Source: Pedobacter endophyticus
GTDB lineage: Bacteria; Bacteroidota; Bacteroidia; Sphingobacteriales; Sphingobacteriaceae
NCBI RefSeq assembly: GCF_015679185.1
Contig: NZ_CP064939.1
Span: 3,534,001 to 3,598,000, forward strand
Reading direction: 5' to 3'
DNA: 64,000 nt
The notes beneath the pieces are model-generated. The model ran no database searches. It saw nothing but the letters and a program-made list of their open reading frames with translations, and was not told the DNA's origin. Of this stretch, positions 35,013 through 44,378 are shown in pieces (position 1 is the stretch's first letter; each line of letters starts with the position of its first letter). Position numbers and translations under genes: made by a program.

Positions 35013-35549
35013 ATGATATTATCTGATAGCAGGATATTAGAGGAAATTGAGAAAGGAACGATTATAATTGAACCGTTTAAACGCGAGTGTTTGGGAACAA
35101 ACTCTTACGATGTTCATTTGGGGAAATATTTGGCTACTTACACCAACCGTGTTCTTGATGCAAAGGCACACAACGAGATTGAGCATTTCGAGATTCCTAA
35201 AAACGGGTATGTATTGCATCCGGGCACTTTGTATTTGGGGGTAACTTTAGAATATACTGAAACACACGCACACGTACCATTCTTGGAAGGCAAGAGCAGT
35301 ACTGGCCGTTTGGGTATTGACATTCATGCCACAGCCGGCAAAGGCGACGTAGGTTTTTGCAACACCTGGACGCTCGAAATATCGGTAGCACAGCCTGTAA
35401 AAGTTTATGCCGGTATGCCCATCGGGCAGCTAATTTACTTCGTGGTAGAAGGCAACATCGCAACGATGTACAACACCAAAGGAAATGCAAAATATAACAA
35501 TAAAACAACCAGACCTGTAGAAAGTATGATGTGGAAGAACAAATTTTAG
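35013..35549 (+). CDS. dcd: dCTP deaminase
   Basis: A 178-residue enzyme that deaminates dCTP to dUTP for thymidylate synthesis. The trimeric dUTPase-like fold is seen in SYDVHLG, EGKSSTGRLGI and the active-site HATAGKGDVGFCNTWTLE. C-terminal YNNKTTRP closes the site. It diverges from the phosphopantetheinyl transferase gene and is 42 bp before the large MG2 protein. Confidence 0.93.
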   Translation: MILSDSRILEEIEKGTIIIEPFKRECLGTNSYDVHLGKYLATYTNRVLDAKAHNEIEHFEIPKNGYVLHPGTLYLGVTLEYTETHAHVPFLEGKSSTGRLGIDIHATAGKGDVGFCNTWTLEISVAQPVKVYAGMPIGQLIYFVVEGNIATMYNTKGNAKYNNKTTRPVESMMWKNKF

Positions 35550-35591
35550 CGGTTTTATTAAAAACCGGCAAATCACCCTAACCAAATTACT

Positions 35592-38351
35592 ATGAAAATT
35601 AAACGCTTGTGGCTAACCCTCGCCACGCTCATGTTTTGTACCTATGCTTTTGCACAAACCGAATCCGCTGCGCATGCGCCATTGGTAAGTGCGTTAGAGA
35701 AGTGGGCAGGACAAAACCAACAAGAAAAAATTTACCTCCACACCGATAAGCCCTATTATTTAGTTGGCGATACCATTTGGCTCAAAGCTTACGTTACAAT
35801 GGGTAGCGACCACGTTCCATCGACCATAAGCGGAGCCATTTATATCGATTTATTAAGTGAGGGCGATTCTATAGCTAAAACCATAAAGTTACCTGTAATG
35901 GGTGGCCTGGCCAAAGGCGATTTCGTTTTGAACGACAGCACCACCCGCGATGGCAATTATCGCATTAGGGCCTACACCGAATGGATGCGAAATGCAGGCC
36001 CCGATTTTTTTTACGACCGAACTTTTAGCGTGGGCAATTCGGTTGCCAATGAGGTTTTCGGGAAAATCGATTATATTTTCGAGCAAGATAGAAATAAGCC
36101 AAAAGTTAAGGCCGTTTTAAAATATACCGATGCAAAAGGGAAGCCTTTTGGCGAACATGGTGTAAGCTATAGTATTAAGGAGGGGTATAAAAGCCTTTCA
36201 TCGGGCCGTGGCACAACAAATGCCGCCGGAGAAATAAGCGTAGAATTGCCCGCTTCCAAAAATCCATCACAAAATACCACTTACCTCGTTACCCACTTTA
36301 CCTTAGATGAGGCAACTAAAGTATCGAAAACGTTTCCATTAAAAACCAGTCAGCTTCAACCCGATGTTCAGTTTTTTCCCGAAAGTGGCTGCCTGCTTGC
36401 CGATACCTGGAACCGGGTGGCGTTTAAGGCAACGGGCACCGACGGGTTGGGCGCAAAAGTTAGCGGAAGCATTGTTGATAACGAACAAAAGGAAATAACA
36501 ACTTTCGAAACCCAGCACTTGGGAATGGGCTTTTTTAATCTGATGCCCGAAAAGGGAAAAAGCTATACAGCAAAAATTAAGATGGAGAACGGTTTTCAAA
36601 CAGCTGTACAACTGCCCGAAACCAAAACAGATGGCTACACGCTGGCCGTTTATGGAAGAGAAAACGGCCAGGGCGCACAGGCCGATACCGTTTTGCTGAG
36701 GATAAACACCAATGCAGAAACATTAGCTAAAGGTGCGCAGCAACTCAGTTTAATTGCACAATCGGGCGGAACGGTTTACGCGGCGTTGCCAATAAACGTA
36801 TCCAAAACAACCACTTCGCTTTATATGCCAATTAAACAGGTTCCATCGGGAATATTGCAGTTTACACTTTTTTCGCCAACCGGAACCCCAATAAACGAAC
36901 GTGTATTTTTTGTTCAGAAAGACGATAACATGCAATTAAAGGTTGTCGAAACCAATAAAAGAGAATACAAAAAAAGAGATCAGGTATCGCTGGCAATCGC
37001 ATCTACAAACCCGGCGGGCCAACCCATCAGCGGGAATCTATCGGTTGCAGTAATTAGCGAAGATGCGGTGCCATTTGATGAAACAAAGGTAAATACCATT
37101 TACTCGCAGCTTTTGCTCAAAGCCGATATTAAGGGCTACGTTGAACAGCCGAACTATTACTTTTACAATGCAAACGAAAAAACCAGAGAAAATCTCGATT
37201 TGTTAATGCTTACCCAAGGTTATCGCCGATTCGTGTGGAAAGATGTATTGGCCGGAAAAGCACCCGATGCAGGTTACAAGGCCGAAAAGATTGTCAACGC
37301 TGTTACCGGGCAACTTAAAACGCTAAGCAATAAGCCGCTTGCAAACGGTACGGTGACGCTTTTAAACAACAAATATGGCATTCTTCGGGATACCGTTTCC
37401 AATCAGCAGGGAAAGTTCAGCTTCGATAACCTCATCATTTTAGATGGAACTGAATTTACTTTGCGGGGCCGAAATCCGAAGGGTGGAAAGTTAGTGGAGG
37501 TTTTAGTAGATAAGGCCGGAAGCCAACCTGTAACCCCCAACCCCAACGTTGGCGACTTAAATCCCGACATCTTATCGTTGGTTAAAACATCTTTAGAAAC
37601 CAGCAGGGCGCTTGATGAAGAACTGGAAAAACACGGTATGTTGAGCAGGGTTCAGCAGCTTCGCGAGGTAAGCATACGGGCAAAAAGTAAAATGGCCTAT
37701 GGAAACACCATTAAAGAAAGTCAGGCAGATGAAATTTACCGCCCCGATAGCCGAAGGCCATGCAAAACCCTAATGGATTGTTTAATGCGAATGGACGGAA
37801 GCCGCGTAAACTTTGTTTATAAGCAAGGAACTGATAAATACGATGATTGCGGCCCGCTATACATTCCGATGTTTCAACGGGAGCAATACACCGTGATCAT
37901 TGATGGGATGACGATAGCGCCATGCGATTATCAAACATTTTTTACCGGAGATCACCCTGCAGACATTGATAAAGTTTACTTTTCGCACGAAAGTAAGGGC
38001 GTTAGTGCAAAGCTTACAGGTACGGGAACTTTTGGGCCGGTGATGGCAGTTTTTACACGCACGGGCAATTTCCGCAGGGGATACGACCCATCGGTAATTA
38101 CCTACTTCCCCAAGGGATACGACAATGCGAAGGAATTTTACAGCCCGAAGTATAACGTACAAAATCCTTCGAACGTTCCCGATCAGCGAAGTACTGTTTA
38201 TTGGAATCCGTCGGTTATTACCGGTAGAGAGGGAAAGGCAGAGATCAGTTTCTTCAATTCCGACCAAACCGGAAGTTATCTGGTCGTTGTAGAAGGGATA
38301 AATGGGCAGGGCCTATTGGGTAGAACAACCTATCGATATAATGTAAAGTAA
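35592..38351 (+). CDS. MG2-domain surface protein with plug-like C-terminal region (paralogue 1)
   Basis: A 919-residue exported protein (signal peptide to about residue 21, cleavage after FAQ). The N-terminal segment EKIYLHTDKPYYLVGDTIWLKAY (about 44-66) is the opening of an alpha-2-macroglobulin MG2 domain. Several immunoglobulin-like beta repeats follow, then a carboxypeptidase-regulatory-like segment near 560-640. The last 180 residues resemble a TonB-receptor plug region with no barrel. Function is unknown. It is homologous along its length to the 40448 gene. In this copy the plug-like part is altered: it has CGPLYIPMFQREQYTVIIDG where the paralogue has a more canonical plug. Confidence 0.75.
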   Translation: MKIKRLWLTLATLMFCTYAFAQTESAAHAPLVSALEKWAGQNQQEKIYLHTDKPYYLVGDTIWLKAYVTMGSDHVPSTISGAIYIDLLSEGDSIAKTIKLPVMGGLAKGDFVLNDSTTRDGNYRIRAYTEWMRNAGPDFFYDRTFSVGNSVANEVFGKIDYIFEQDRNKPKVKAVLKYTDAKGKPFGEHGVSYSIKEGYKSLSSGRGTTNAAGEISVELPASKNPSQNTTYLVTHFTLDEATKVSKTFPLKTSQLQPDVQFFPESGCLLADTWNRVAFKATGTDGLGAKVSGSIVDNEQKEITTFETQHLGMGFFNLMPEKGKSYTAKIKMENGFQTAVQLPETKTDGYTLAVYGRENGQGAQADTVLLRINTNAETLAKGAQQLSLIAQSGGTVYAALPINVSKTTTSLYMPIKQVPSGILQFTLFSPTGTPINERVFFVQKDDNMQLKVVETNKREYKKRDQVSLAIASTNPAGQPISGNLSVAVISEDAVPFDETKVNTIYSQLLLKADIKGYVEQPNYYFYNANEKTRENLDLLMLTQGYRRFVWKDVLAGKAPDAGYKAEKIVNAVTGQLKTLSNKPLANGTVTLLNNKYGILRDTVSNQQGKFSFDNLIILDGTEFTLRGRNPKGGKLVEVLVDKAGSQPVTPNPNVGDLNPDILSLVKTSLETSRALDEELEKHGMLSRVQQLREVSIRAKSKMAYGNTIKESQADEIYRPDSRRPCKTLMDCLMRMDGSRVNFVYKQGTDKYDDCGPLYIPMFQREQYTVIIDGMTIAPCDYQTFFTGDHPADIDKVYFSHESKGVSAKLTGTGTFGPVMAVFTRTGNFRRGYDPSVITYFPKGYDNAKEFYSPKYNVQNPSNVPDQRSTVYWNPSVITGREGKAEISFFNSDQTGSYLVVVEGINGQGLLGRTTYRYNVK

Positions 38352-38378
38352 TAGGTGGGTATAATATCTAGCTTGACG

Positions 38379-38840
38379 GTTTTTAAACATCACTCAGATT
38401 CTGACCAGCGGCCGACTGATGGTTATCGGTATTTCAATCATTCTCGGGCGCTTTCAAAGTCTCTTGTATCATCTTCATAGATCAATTTTTTCAGCAAATC
38501 GCCACTCATAGCTGGCATCCTGAGCTTAAATTTATCGCATTAAATCAATATGAGTGACGTTGAGAGTTGAAAGAATGTTAAGCATTATGGTTAACCACCT
38601 CGTCACCCTGTCCCGTACGTACGGGATCAGGGCCTTTGTAGCATGAAAGATGCTGATCCCGAGGCTTCGGTACAGCACCACGACCGTTCGTGTAAAGGTT
38701 TATTTTACAGCTAGTTGATGCAACGAAGAATCCCGAAGCGATGGAGCACAGAACGTCAATAATCCACTGCTGAAGAGCGGACGGCGAGTACGGTAAGAAG
38801 TAGTTTAGCGATGCTTTCGCGAAAATCCGGCTATTGCATG
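38379..38840. repeat. Repeat-rich gap between MG2 paralogue 1 and the TIGR04222 gene
   Basis: Holds AAATCAATATGAGTGACGTT (38542-38561, also at 19477), the palindrome CCCGTACGTACGGGA (38611-38625, also at 22369) and GTCACCCTGTCCCG-type REP fragments. No gene is seen. Confidence 0.5.
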
Positions 38841-38964
38841 AGATCTTACAGATATTCACCCATTTTTTGTATATTAGTATTTGGCAATCTTCGATCAATG
38901 CTCTCAAGTGAAGCGTCGAAGGATAGAGATAGCCTATCATCTAAATTACATCGATACCAACAAA

Positions 38965-40305
38965 ATGAATCAAGAACTTTGGCGTAACATACTCGCTTTC
39001 GAGTTTGAGAATCCAACAGAGGATTATGGATTTTCTACAAGACTTGCCAAAGAAAACTTTTGGACTAAGGCCTTTACTGAACAAGCAATTTTAGAGTACA
39101 AAAAATTTATGTATCTGGCGGCTACCTCAAATCTTATGGTTTCTCCGTCTGAAAGTGTTGATATTGTTTGGCACCAGCATTTGGTTTTCACCCAGTCTTA
39201 CCAAGATTTCTGCAATACGATCGGAAAGAAAATTCACCACATTCCGTCAACCCATAACAAAGAGGATTTTGAGAAATTTAAACAGGCAAAAGAGAGAACT
39301 TCAACGCTTTACGAAACAGATTTTGGTGCCCAGCCAAAAAATATTTGGGGCTATAACAACATCTTCGAAAGCCTAAACCTCGAAAAGGCAGACACCAAAA
39401 TTACAAGTTTTATAATTAGTGGTATATTGGTATTTATTGGTTTATCCGTTCCAATCTACTTTTTATTAAAGCCGATTTATTTAGACATCGATAATCTCCA
39501 TTTTATAGTTGGCTATATCATACTAACAATCATCACCCTTTTAGCATTGGCTGTTTATAGCCAAACATGTTTTGATAACATAGTTTCACAGTTCGATAAA
39601 TCTTCATTTATATTTAAGTTGAAGCCTTTCGAGCTTGTTTATGCAAAAACGCAAAAATTATCGGAGGTATTGCAAGGGGCTGTAAACGAACTTATAGAGA
39701 GCGGAGTCATTCAAATAAATGCAGATAAAAATATTGAACTTGTAGAAAGTAAGGTAACGTTGAGCAAGGAGCAGTCGCAAATCGTTTCCGTGTTAAATGA
39801 AACAGGCGAAATATCTTATTTTTACCTATTAAGTATATTAATTGCGAAGCCAGTTTTTAGCAATACAGCCAATTGTTTAGAAGCATTTAGAAAATACTTT
39901 AACAAGTCAAAAAAATTCGATTCGTTATACCGCAAAAACTTTTATGTTTTAATGATTTTACTATTGTTGGGGTCGACGAGAATTGCAACAGGCATCTTAC
40001 GAGATAAGCCAGTTGCCATAATTTTACTGGCAACATTTGCTGTTTCGATATTTACGATCCAATACTTACAATCTTTAACGAAACAAATTTCCACCTATGC
40101 GCTGCCAGAGCTTTATGAGAAAAAAATTTTACCAACCAAGCAAATAGAAGGCAATTGGCAATGGAGCTACTTTTTGTTAGGCTCGGCTGTTTTAACAAGT
40201 TCACTCACTGAATTGATGAAATCTGAAATCAAAAAAAAAAGTGACTACTCCAGTTCATGCGGCAGTAGTTGTAGTAGTAGTTGTGGTGGTTGCGGAGGAG
40301 ATTAA
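38965..40305 (+). CDS. TIGR04222-type membrane protein with N-terminal glycine-rich-domain-protein-like segment
   Basis: A 446-residue protein. The N-terminal part has the WHQHLVFTQSYQDFC motif (about 69-83) typical of glycine-rich domain-containing proteins. The central and C-terminal parts have about four transmembrane helices. The last residues are a Cys/Ser/Gly-rich tail (SSSCGSSCSSSCGGCGGD), the mark of TIGR04222 membrane proteins. Function is unknown. The ATG at 38965 (MNQELW) is used because homologues start there; the frame extends upstream to 38881 without family similarity. It lies between two MG2 paralogues on the same strand. Confidence 0.78.
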   Translation: MNQELWRNILAFEFENPTEDYGFSTRLAKENFWTKAFTEQAILEYKKFMYLAATSNLMVSPSESVDIVWHQHLVFTQSYQDFCNTIGKKIHHIPSTHNKEDFEKFKQAKERTSTLYETDFGAQPKNIWGYNNIFESLNLEKADTKITSFIISGILVFIGLSVPIYFLLKPIYLDIDNLHFIVGYIILTIITLLALAVYSQTCFDNIVSQFDKSSFIFKLKPFELVYAKTQKLSEVLQGAVNELIESGVIQINADKNIELVESKVTLSKEQSQIVSVLNETGEISYFYLLSILIAKPVFSNTANCLEAFRKYFNKSKKFDSLYRKNFYVLMILLLLGSTRIATGILRDKPVAIILLATFAVSIFTIQYLQSLTKQISTYALPELYEKKILPTKQIEGNWQWSYFLLGSAVLTSSLTELMKSEIKKKSDYSSSCGSSCSSSCGGCGGD

Positions 40306-40447
40306 TAACACACATTCATAACAGTATTTTATGATTTGCAAGACACCATTGATAGAAAGCATAACTAAGTTCTAAGTTCACCACTATTTTACATAGAAAT
40401 ATCGCCCATCTTTTGTACCTTGACGCAGAATTACTTAGCCTCAACAC

Positions 40448-43138
40448 ATGAAACTTAAAATTACTCTCGCCCTTTGTTTTCTTTTGGGATTAGTCGGTTT
40501 TACCGCATTTACGATAGATGATGATCCATTTGCCGAACTCCTGAAAAAATTTGAAGAATACACGGTAAAATACCCGCAAGAAAAAGTCCATTTACATTTA
40601 GATAAACCTTATTATGCCATTGGGGACGACATTTGGTTTAAGGCTTATGTGCTAAACACCAAAACCGCCGCCCCATCAACCATCAGCAAAATTTTATATG
40701 TCGAATTAATTAACGAAAAAGACTCGTTAAAGAAGCTGCTTAAGCTCCCGTTGATGGCGGGAATTAGTTGGGGCGATTTCAAATTGACAGATTCGTTAAG
40801 CGAAGGCAATTATCGAATCCGTGCTTACACCAATTACATGCGCAATTTCGGAACCGAATTTTTCTTCGATAAAACGATAAAAATTGGCAACAGTTGGGCC
40901 AATAAGGTTTTTACCAAAACCACTTACAATTTTAGCAAGGATAATGCTACCGATAAAGTAGCCGCAACCATTCATTTCGAAGATAAAAATGGTATCGCCT
41001 ATAGCGAAAACGAGGTTAGCTACGATGTGCAGTTAGATTACCGTTCGATAGCAAAGGGAAAAGTAAAAACCGATTTGCAAGGCAACGCAGCCATTAACTT
41101 TACCAACAACCAGTCGTTTCAAAACAAATCGGGCAAAATTATAGCAACCCTTACCCTGCCTAACAAGGAGAAAGTAACCAAGTCTATTCCGATAACCTCA
41201 ACCTCTAACGATGTCGACGTTCAGTTTTTCCCCGAGGGCGGCACTTTAGTAGAATTGCTTCCGCAAAGAATTGGCATTAAGGCTACCGCATCAAACGGCC
41301 ATGGCGAAAATATAGAAGGAACAATTGTAGATGAAAATGGCACTGCAATAACCACTTTTTCTACAACCTACCTGGGCATGGGGAATGTGGTTTTCAATGC
41401 ACAGGCCGGCAAGTCGTATTCGGCAAAGGTGAAGTTTAAAGATGGGTCAGAAAAAACGTTTAAGCTGCCCCTTGCCGCCAAAAGTGGCTATGCCATTTCA
41501 CTTAACACTACCGATACCAGCAACGTTGTACTTCGAATTATGGCAAGCGCCGACCTGATCAACAATAATGAACTTAAAATTATAGCGCAAAGCGGGGGCA
41601 ATGTCTATTACGCATCCAAAGCGAAAATGGATAAACAGGTTTTGCAGGCTGTAATACCAAAATCGAAGCTGCCTTCAGGCATAGTTCAGTTTACCTTATT
41701 TAGCAACGATAACCAGCCAGTTGCCGAGCGTTTAATCTTTAACAAGCATCAATCAGAATTGATTAATGTATCACTTGGTACCTCCGGCGTATCTGCCCAA
41801 AGGAAAGGTAAAGCAGCTTTTACATTTGATGCCACAAACCAGTCGAAGCCCGTTTTAGGTAGCTTCTCTGTTTCGGTTACCAATGCCAATAAGGTGGCTC
41901 CTGATGAGGATAATGAAACCAACATCCTTACTTCGCTCTTGCTCACGTCGGATTTGGCTGGCTACGTTGAAAAACCAAATCACTATTTCTTAGATGATGA
42001 TCTGAAGACACGAAAAGAACTTGATAATTTAATGCTTACACAAGGCTGGAGAAGATTCATCTGGAAAAATATTATCAATAACGTTGGCCCGAACATCACC
42101 TACAAGCCCGAGGAGTCGATTACCATCAGTGGTACAGTAACCAAGGGCAATAAGCCAGTTCCTAATGGCAAAGTAATGCTTATGGCCACTAAAGGCACGC
42201 TTTATATCTTAGATACGGTTACAAACGCCGAAGGAAAATTCGTTTTCGATAATTTGAGCTTTACCGACAGTACCAAGTTTGTGGTACAGGCCAGAACAAA
42301 AACCGACCGAAAATTTGTAGAAATCAACCTCGATGTAGTGCCGGGGCAAATTGTTACCAAAAATAAGAATAGTGCCGATATAGACGTTAATGTAAACAAT
42401 ACCTTAATGAAGTACATTAAAGAAAGCGATAACTATTTTAATGAAATGACAAGGCTTGGGCTTATGGAACGAACGATTAAGCTAGATGAAGTGACGATTA
42501 CGGAAAAGAAAAATCCGGCAAAAAACTCATCGAACCTCAACGGTGCCGGAAGAGCAGATTTTATAATGACAGCTGCTGATTTATCCACTTGTGTTACGCT
42601 ATCGCAATGTTTGCAAGGCCGATTGCCCGGCGTAATTTTTCGCGGCAATATTCCCTATTTAATGCGCAGTCAGAATACGCCAATTCAGATTATCTTAGAT
42701 GGCATGCCTGTGGAGGCCGACTTCTTAGATAATATCGTACCCACTGATGTTGAATCGATTGAATTGTTAAAAAATATTGGTAATACTGCCATTTATGGCT
42801 CGCAAGGTAGTGGCGGGGTAATCATTATTACCACCAAGCGTGGTGGCGGTACCAGTAGCTACGACCGTTATGCGCCCGGAATCGTTACCTTTAACCCTCG
42901 GGGCTTCTCTGTAGGTCGAGAATTTTATTCACCCAAGTATGATGCCGCCAGTACCAGTAGCAGGGCCGATTTGCGAACCACAATTTATTGGAACCCACAG
43001 GTGGTAGCCAACAACGATGGTAAGGCGAAGTTTGAGTTTTATAATGCCGATGAACCAGGAACTTACCGGGTGGTTATTGAAGGAATTGATGCCTTTGGAC
43101 ATTTGGCCAGAAAAGTTTACACTTACGAAGTGAAGTAA
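40448..43138 (+). CDS. MG2-domain surface protein with TonB-plug domain (paralogue 2)
   Basis: An 896-residue exported protein. The signal peptide ends near residue 22. EKVHLHLDKPYYAIGDDIWFKAY (about 43-65) is the MG2-type N-terminus shared with paralogue 1. The C-terminal part carries a recognisable TonB plug segment (TPIQIILDGMPV, VESIELLKNIGNTAIYGSQGSGGVIIITTKRG, about 740-800), followed not by a beta-barrel but by a short beta domain ending YRVVIEGIDAFGHLARKVYTYEVK. Such barrel-less proteins are common in Bacteroidota and unstudied. It is separated from paralogue 1 by the TIGR04222 gene. Confidence 0.78.
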   Translation: MKLKITLALCFLLGLVGFTAFTIDDDPFAELLKKFEEYTVKYPQEKVHLHLDKPYYAIGDDIWFKAYVLNTKTAAPSTISKILYVELINEKDSLKKLLKLPLMAGISWGDFKLTDSLSEGNYRIRAYTNYMRNFGTEFFFDKTIKIGNSWANKVFTKTTYNFSKDNATDKVAATIHFEDKNGIAYSENEVSYDVQLDYRSIAKGKVKTDLQGNAAINFTNNQSFQNKSGKIIATLTLPNKEKVTKSIPITSTSNDVDVQFFPEGGTLVELLPQRIGIKATASNGHGENIEGTIVDENGTAITTFSTTYLGMGNVVFNAQAGKSYSAKVKFKDGSEKTFKLPLAAKSGYAISLNTTDTSNVVLRIMASADLINNNELKIIAQSGGNVYYASKAKMDKQVLQAVIPKSKLPSGIVQFTLFSNDNQPVAERLIFNKHQSELINVSLGTSGVSAQRKGKAAFTFDATNQSKPVLGSFSVSVTNANKVAPDEDNETNILTSLLLTSDLAGYVEKPNHYFLDDDLKTRKELDNLMLTQGWRRFIWKNIINNVGPNITYKPEESITISGTVTKGNKPVPNGKVMLMATKGTLYILDTVTNAEGKFVFDNLSFTDSTKFVVQARTKTDRKFVEINLDVVPGQIVTKNKNSADIDVNVNNTLMKYIKESDNYFNEMTRLGLMERTIKLDEVTITEKKNPAKNSSNLNGAGRADFIMTAADLSTCVTLSQCLQGRLPGVIFRGNIPYLMRSQNTPIQIILDGMPVEADFLDNIVPTDVESIELLKNIGNTAIYGSQGSGGVIIITTKRGGGTSSYDRYAPGIVTFNPRGFSVGREFYSPKYDAASTSSRADLRTTIYWNPQVVANNDGKAKFEFYNADEPGTYRVVIEGIDAFGHLARKVYTYEVK

Positions 43139-43378
43139 GGTGAAAGCCTAAAGCTGAAAGACCAAAGCGCATACTTTGTGCGAATGTTAGGTTAACTCAT
43201 CGCTAACTCCTCCCCTCTGGGGAGGTTGGGTGGGGCTTAAAAAGGTGGAGGGTGTAAAGGTGAAAGCCTAAAGCTGAAAGACCAAAGCGCATACTTCGTG
43301 CGAATGTTAGGTTAACTCATCGCTAACTCCTCCCCTCTGGGTAGGTTGGGTGGGCGTTAAGTTGAAAGTTTCAAAGGG
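43139..43378. repeat. 120-bp tandem duplication, two copies
   Basis: The units start GGTGAAAGCCTAAAGCTGAA at 43139 and 43259. Nearly every base matches for the first 95 positions (one change near 43179/43299 and one near 43222/43342). Each contains AAAGCTGAAAGACCAAAGC (43150, 43270) and the CTCCCCTCTGGGGAGG-type palindrome common in Sphingobacteriaceae. The gap continues to 43543 with CTCCCTCTCTTCAAGGAGAG; no gene is seen. Confidence 0.88.
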
Positions 43379-43543
43379 TTGCTTAAAAGAAATAAAAGTC
43401 CTTATGTGGTTAATTAAAATAACTAAAGCACAAAACACTTTAGCGATTACCAAGTTTATAATCACAACAACAAAATGAGCAGTTCCTAGCTCCCTCTCTT
43501 CAAGGAGAGGGCGGGGGGAGAGGTTCTTGATACAATTTTAAAA

Positions 43544-44305
43544 ATGAATACAATAAAAGTAAGCGTAAAAGATAGGTTGGCAACGATCACATTCGATAAA
43601 GGAAAGTCAAACGCTTTAGACCGCGAGTTGATTACCGAACTGGATGATATGCTTAAAAATATTGCTGCCGACGACAATATAGGTGGCGTAATTTTAACCG
43701 GAACGGCTCCTTTTTTCTCTGCCGGGCTAGACTTGGTAGCGCTTTATAACTATAACGAAGAGGAAGCGAAATCTTTCTTCGAGCTGTTTTTTAATTTTAC
43801 GGCAAACATTGTTTCTTTCAAGAAACCGATGGTTGCGGCCATAAGCGGACACAGTCCTGCTGGTGGCTGTGTAATTGCATTGGCCTGCGATGCCCGCGTA
43901 ATGGCCGAAGGGCAATATATTATCGGGCTGAACGAGGTTCCGGTCGGGATTATTGTACCTAATAGCATTTTTCAACTTTATTCATTTTGGATAGGCAAGG
44001 CGGAGGCTTCACGAAGTTTACTTACCGGCAAGCTTTACAACCCCGAAGAGGCATTGAAAGTAGGCTTAATAGATGAACTGGTAAAAGGAGAAAGCTTGCT
44101 TACCGCGGCCGAGAGAAAGATAAAGAAGTTTATGGAACTCGAAAGCAACACATGGTCGCAAAGTAAACTTAATATTCGCGAGGAGCTCATTGCTTCGATG
44201 ACGACCGACCAATCGGCGACACTCGAAAAAGTGTTAGCACAATGGTGGGCACCAACTACTCGCCACATTTTAAAAACCATTTTGGCTAGTTTGCAGCGGA
44301 AGTAA
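43544..44305 (+). CDS. Enoyl-CoA hydratase/isomerase family protein, delta3,delta2-enoyl-CoA isomerase-like
   Basis: A 253-residue crotonase-fold protein. FFSAGLDLVALY supplies the oxyanion hole, and GQYIIGLNEVPVGIIVP (about 124-140) matches the catalytic GLNE-x-x-x-G segment of mitochondrial-type isomerases, where a single Glu shuttles the proton. The second Glu of true hydratases is replaced (PAGGCVIALACD). It should convert 3-enoyl-CoA to 2-trans-enoyl-CoA in breakdown of unsaturated fatty acids. It lies 73 bp before a 2,4-dienoyl-CoA reductase-like gene. Confidence 0.82.
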   Translation: MNTIKVSVKDRLATITFDKGKSNALDRELITELDDMLKNIAADDNIGGVILTGTAPFFSAGLDLVALYNYNEEEAKSFFELFFNFTANIVSFKKPMVAAISGHSPAGGCVIALACDARVMAEGQYIIGLNEVPVGIIVPNSIFQLYSFWIGKAEASRSLLTGKLYNPEEALKVGLIDELVKGESLLTAAERKIKKFMELESNTWSQSKLNIREELIASMTTDQSATLEKVLAQWWAPTTRHILKTILASLQRK

Positions 44306-44378
44306 TTCAGCATACAGTTCGCAGTTTTCAGCTTGCAAAACGAACAATTTAACAATATCAACAATTTAACAATACTGT

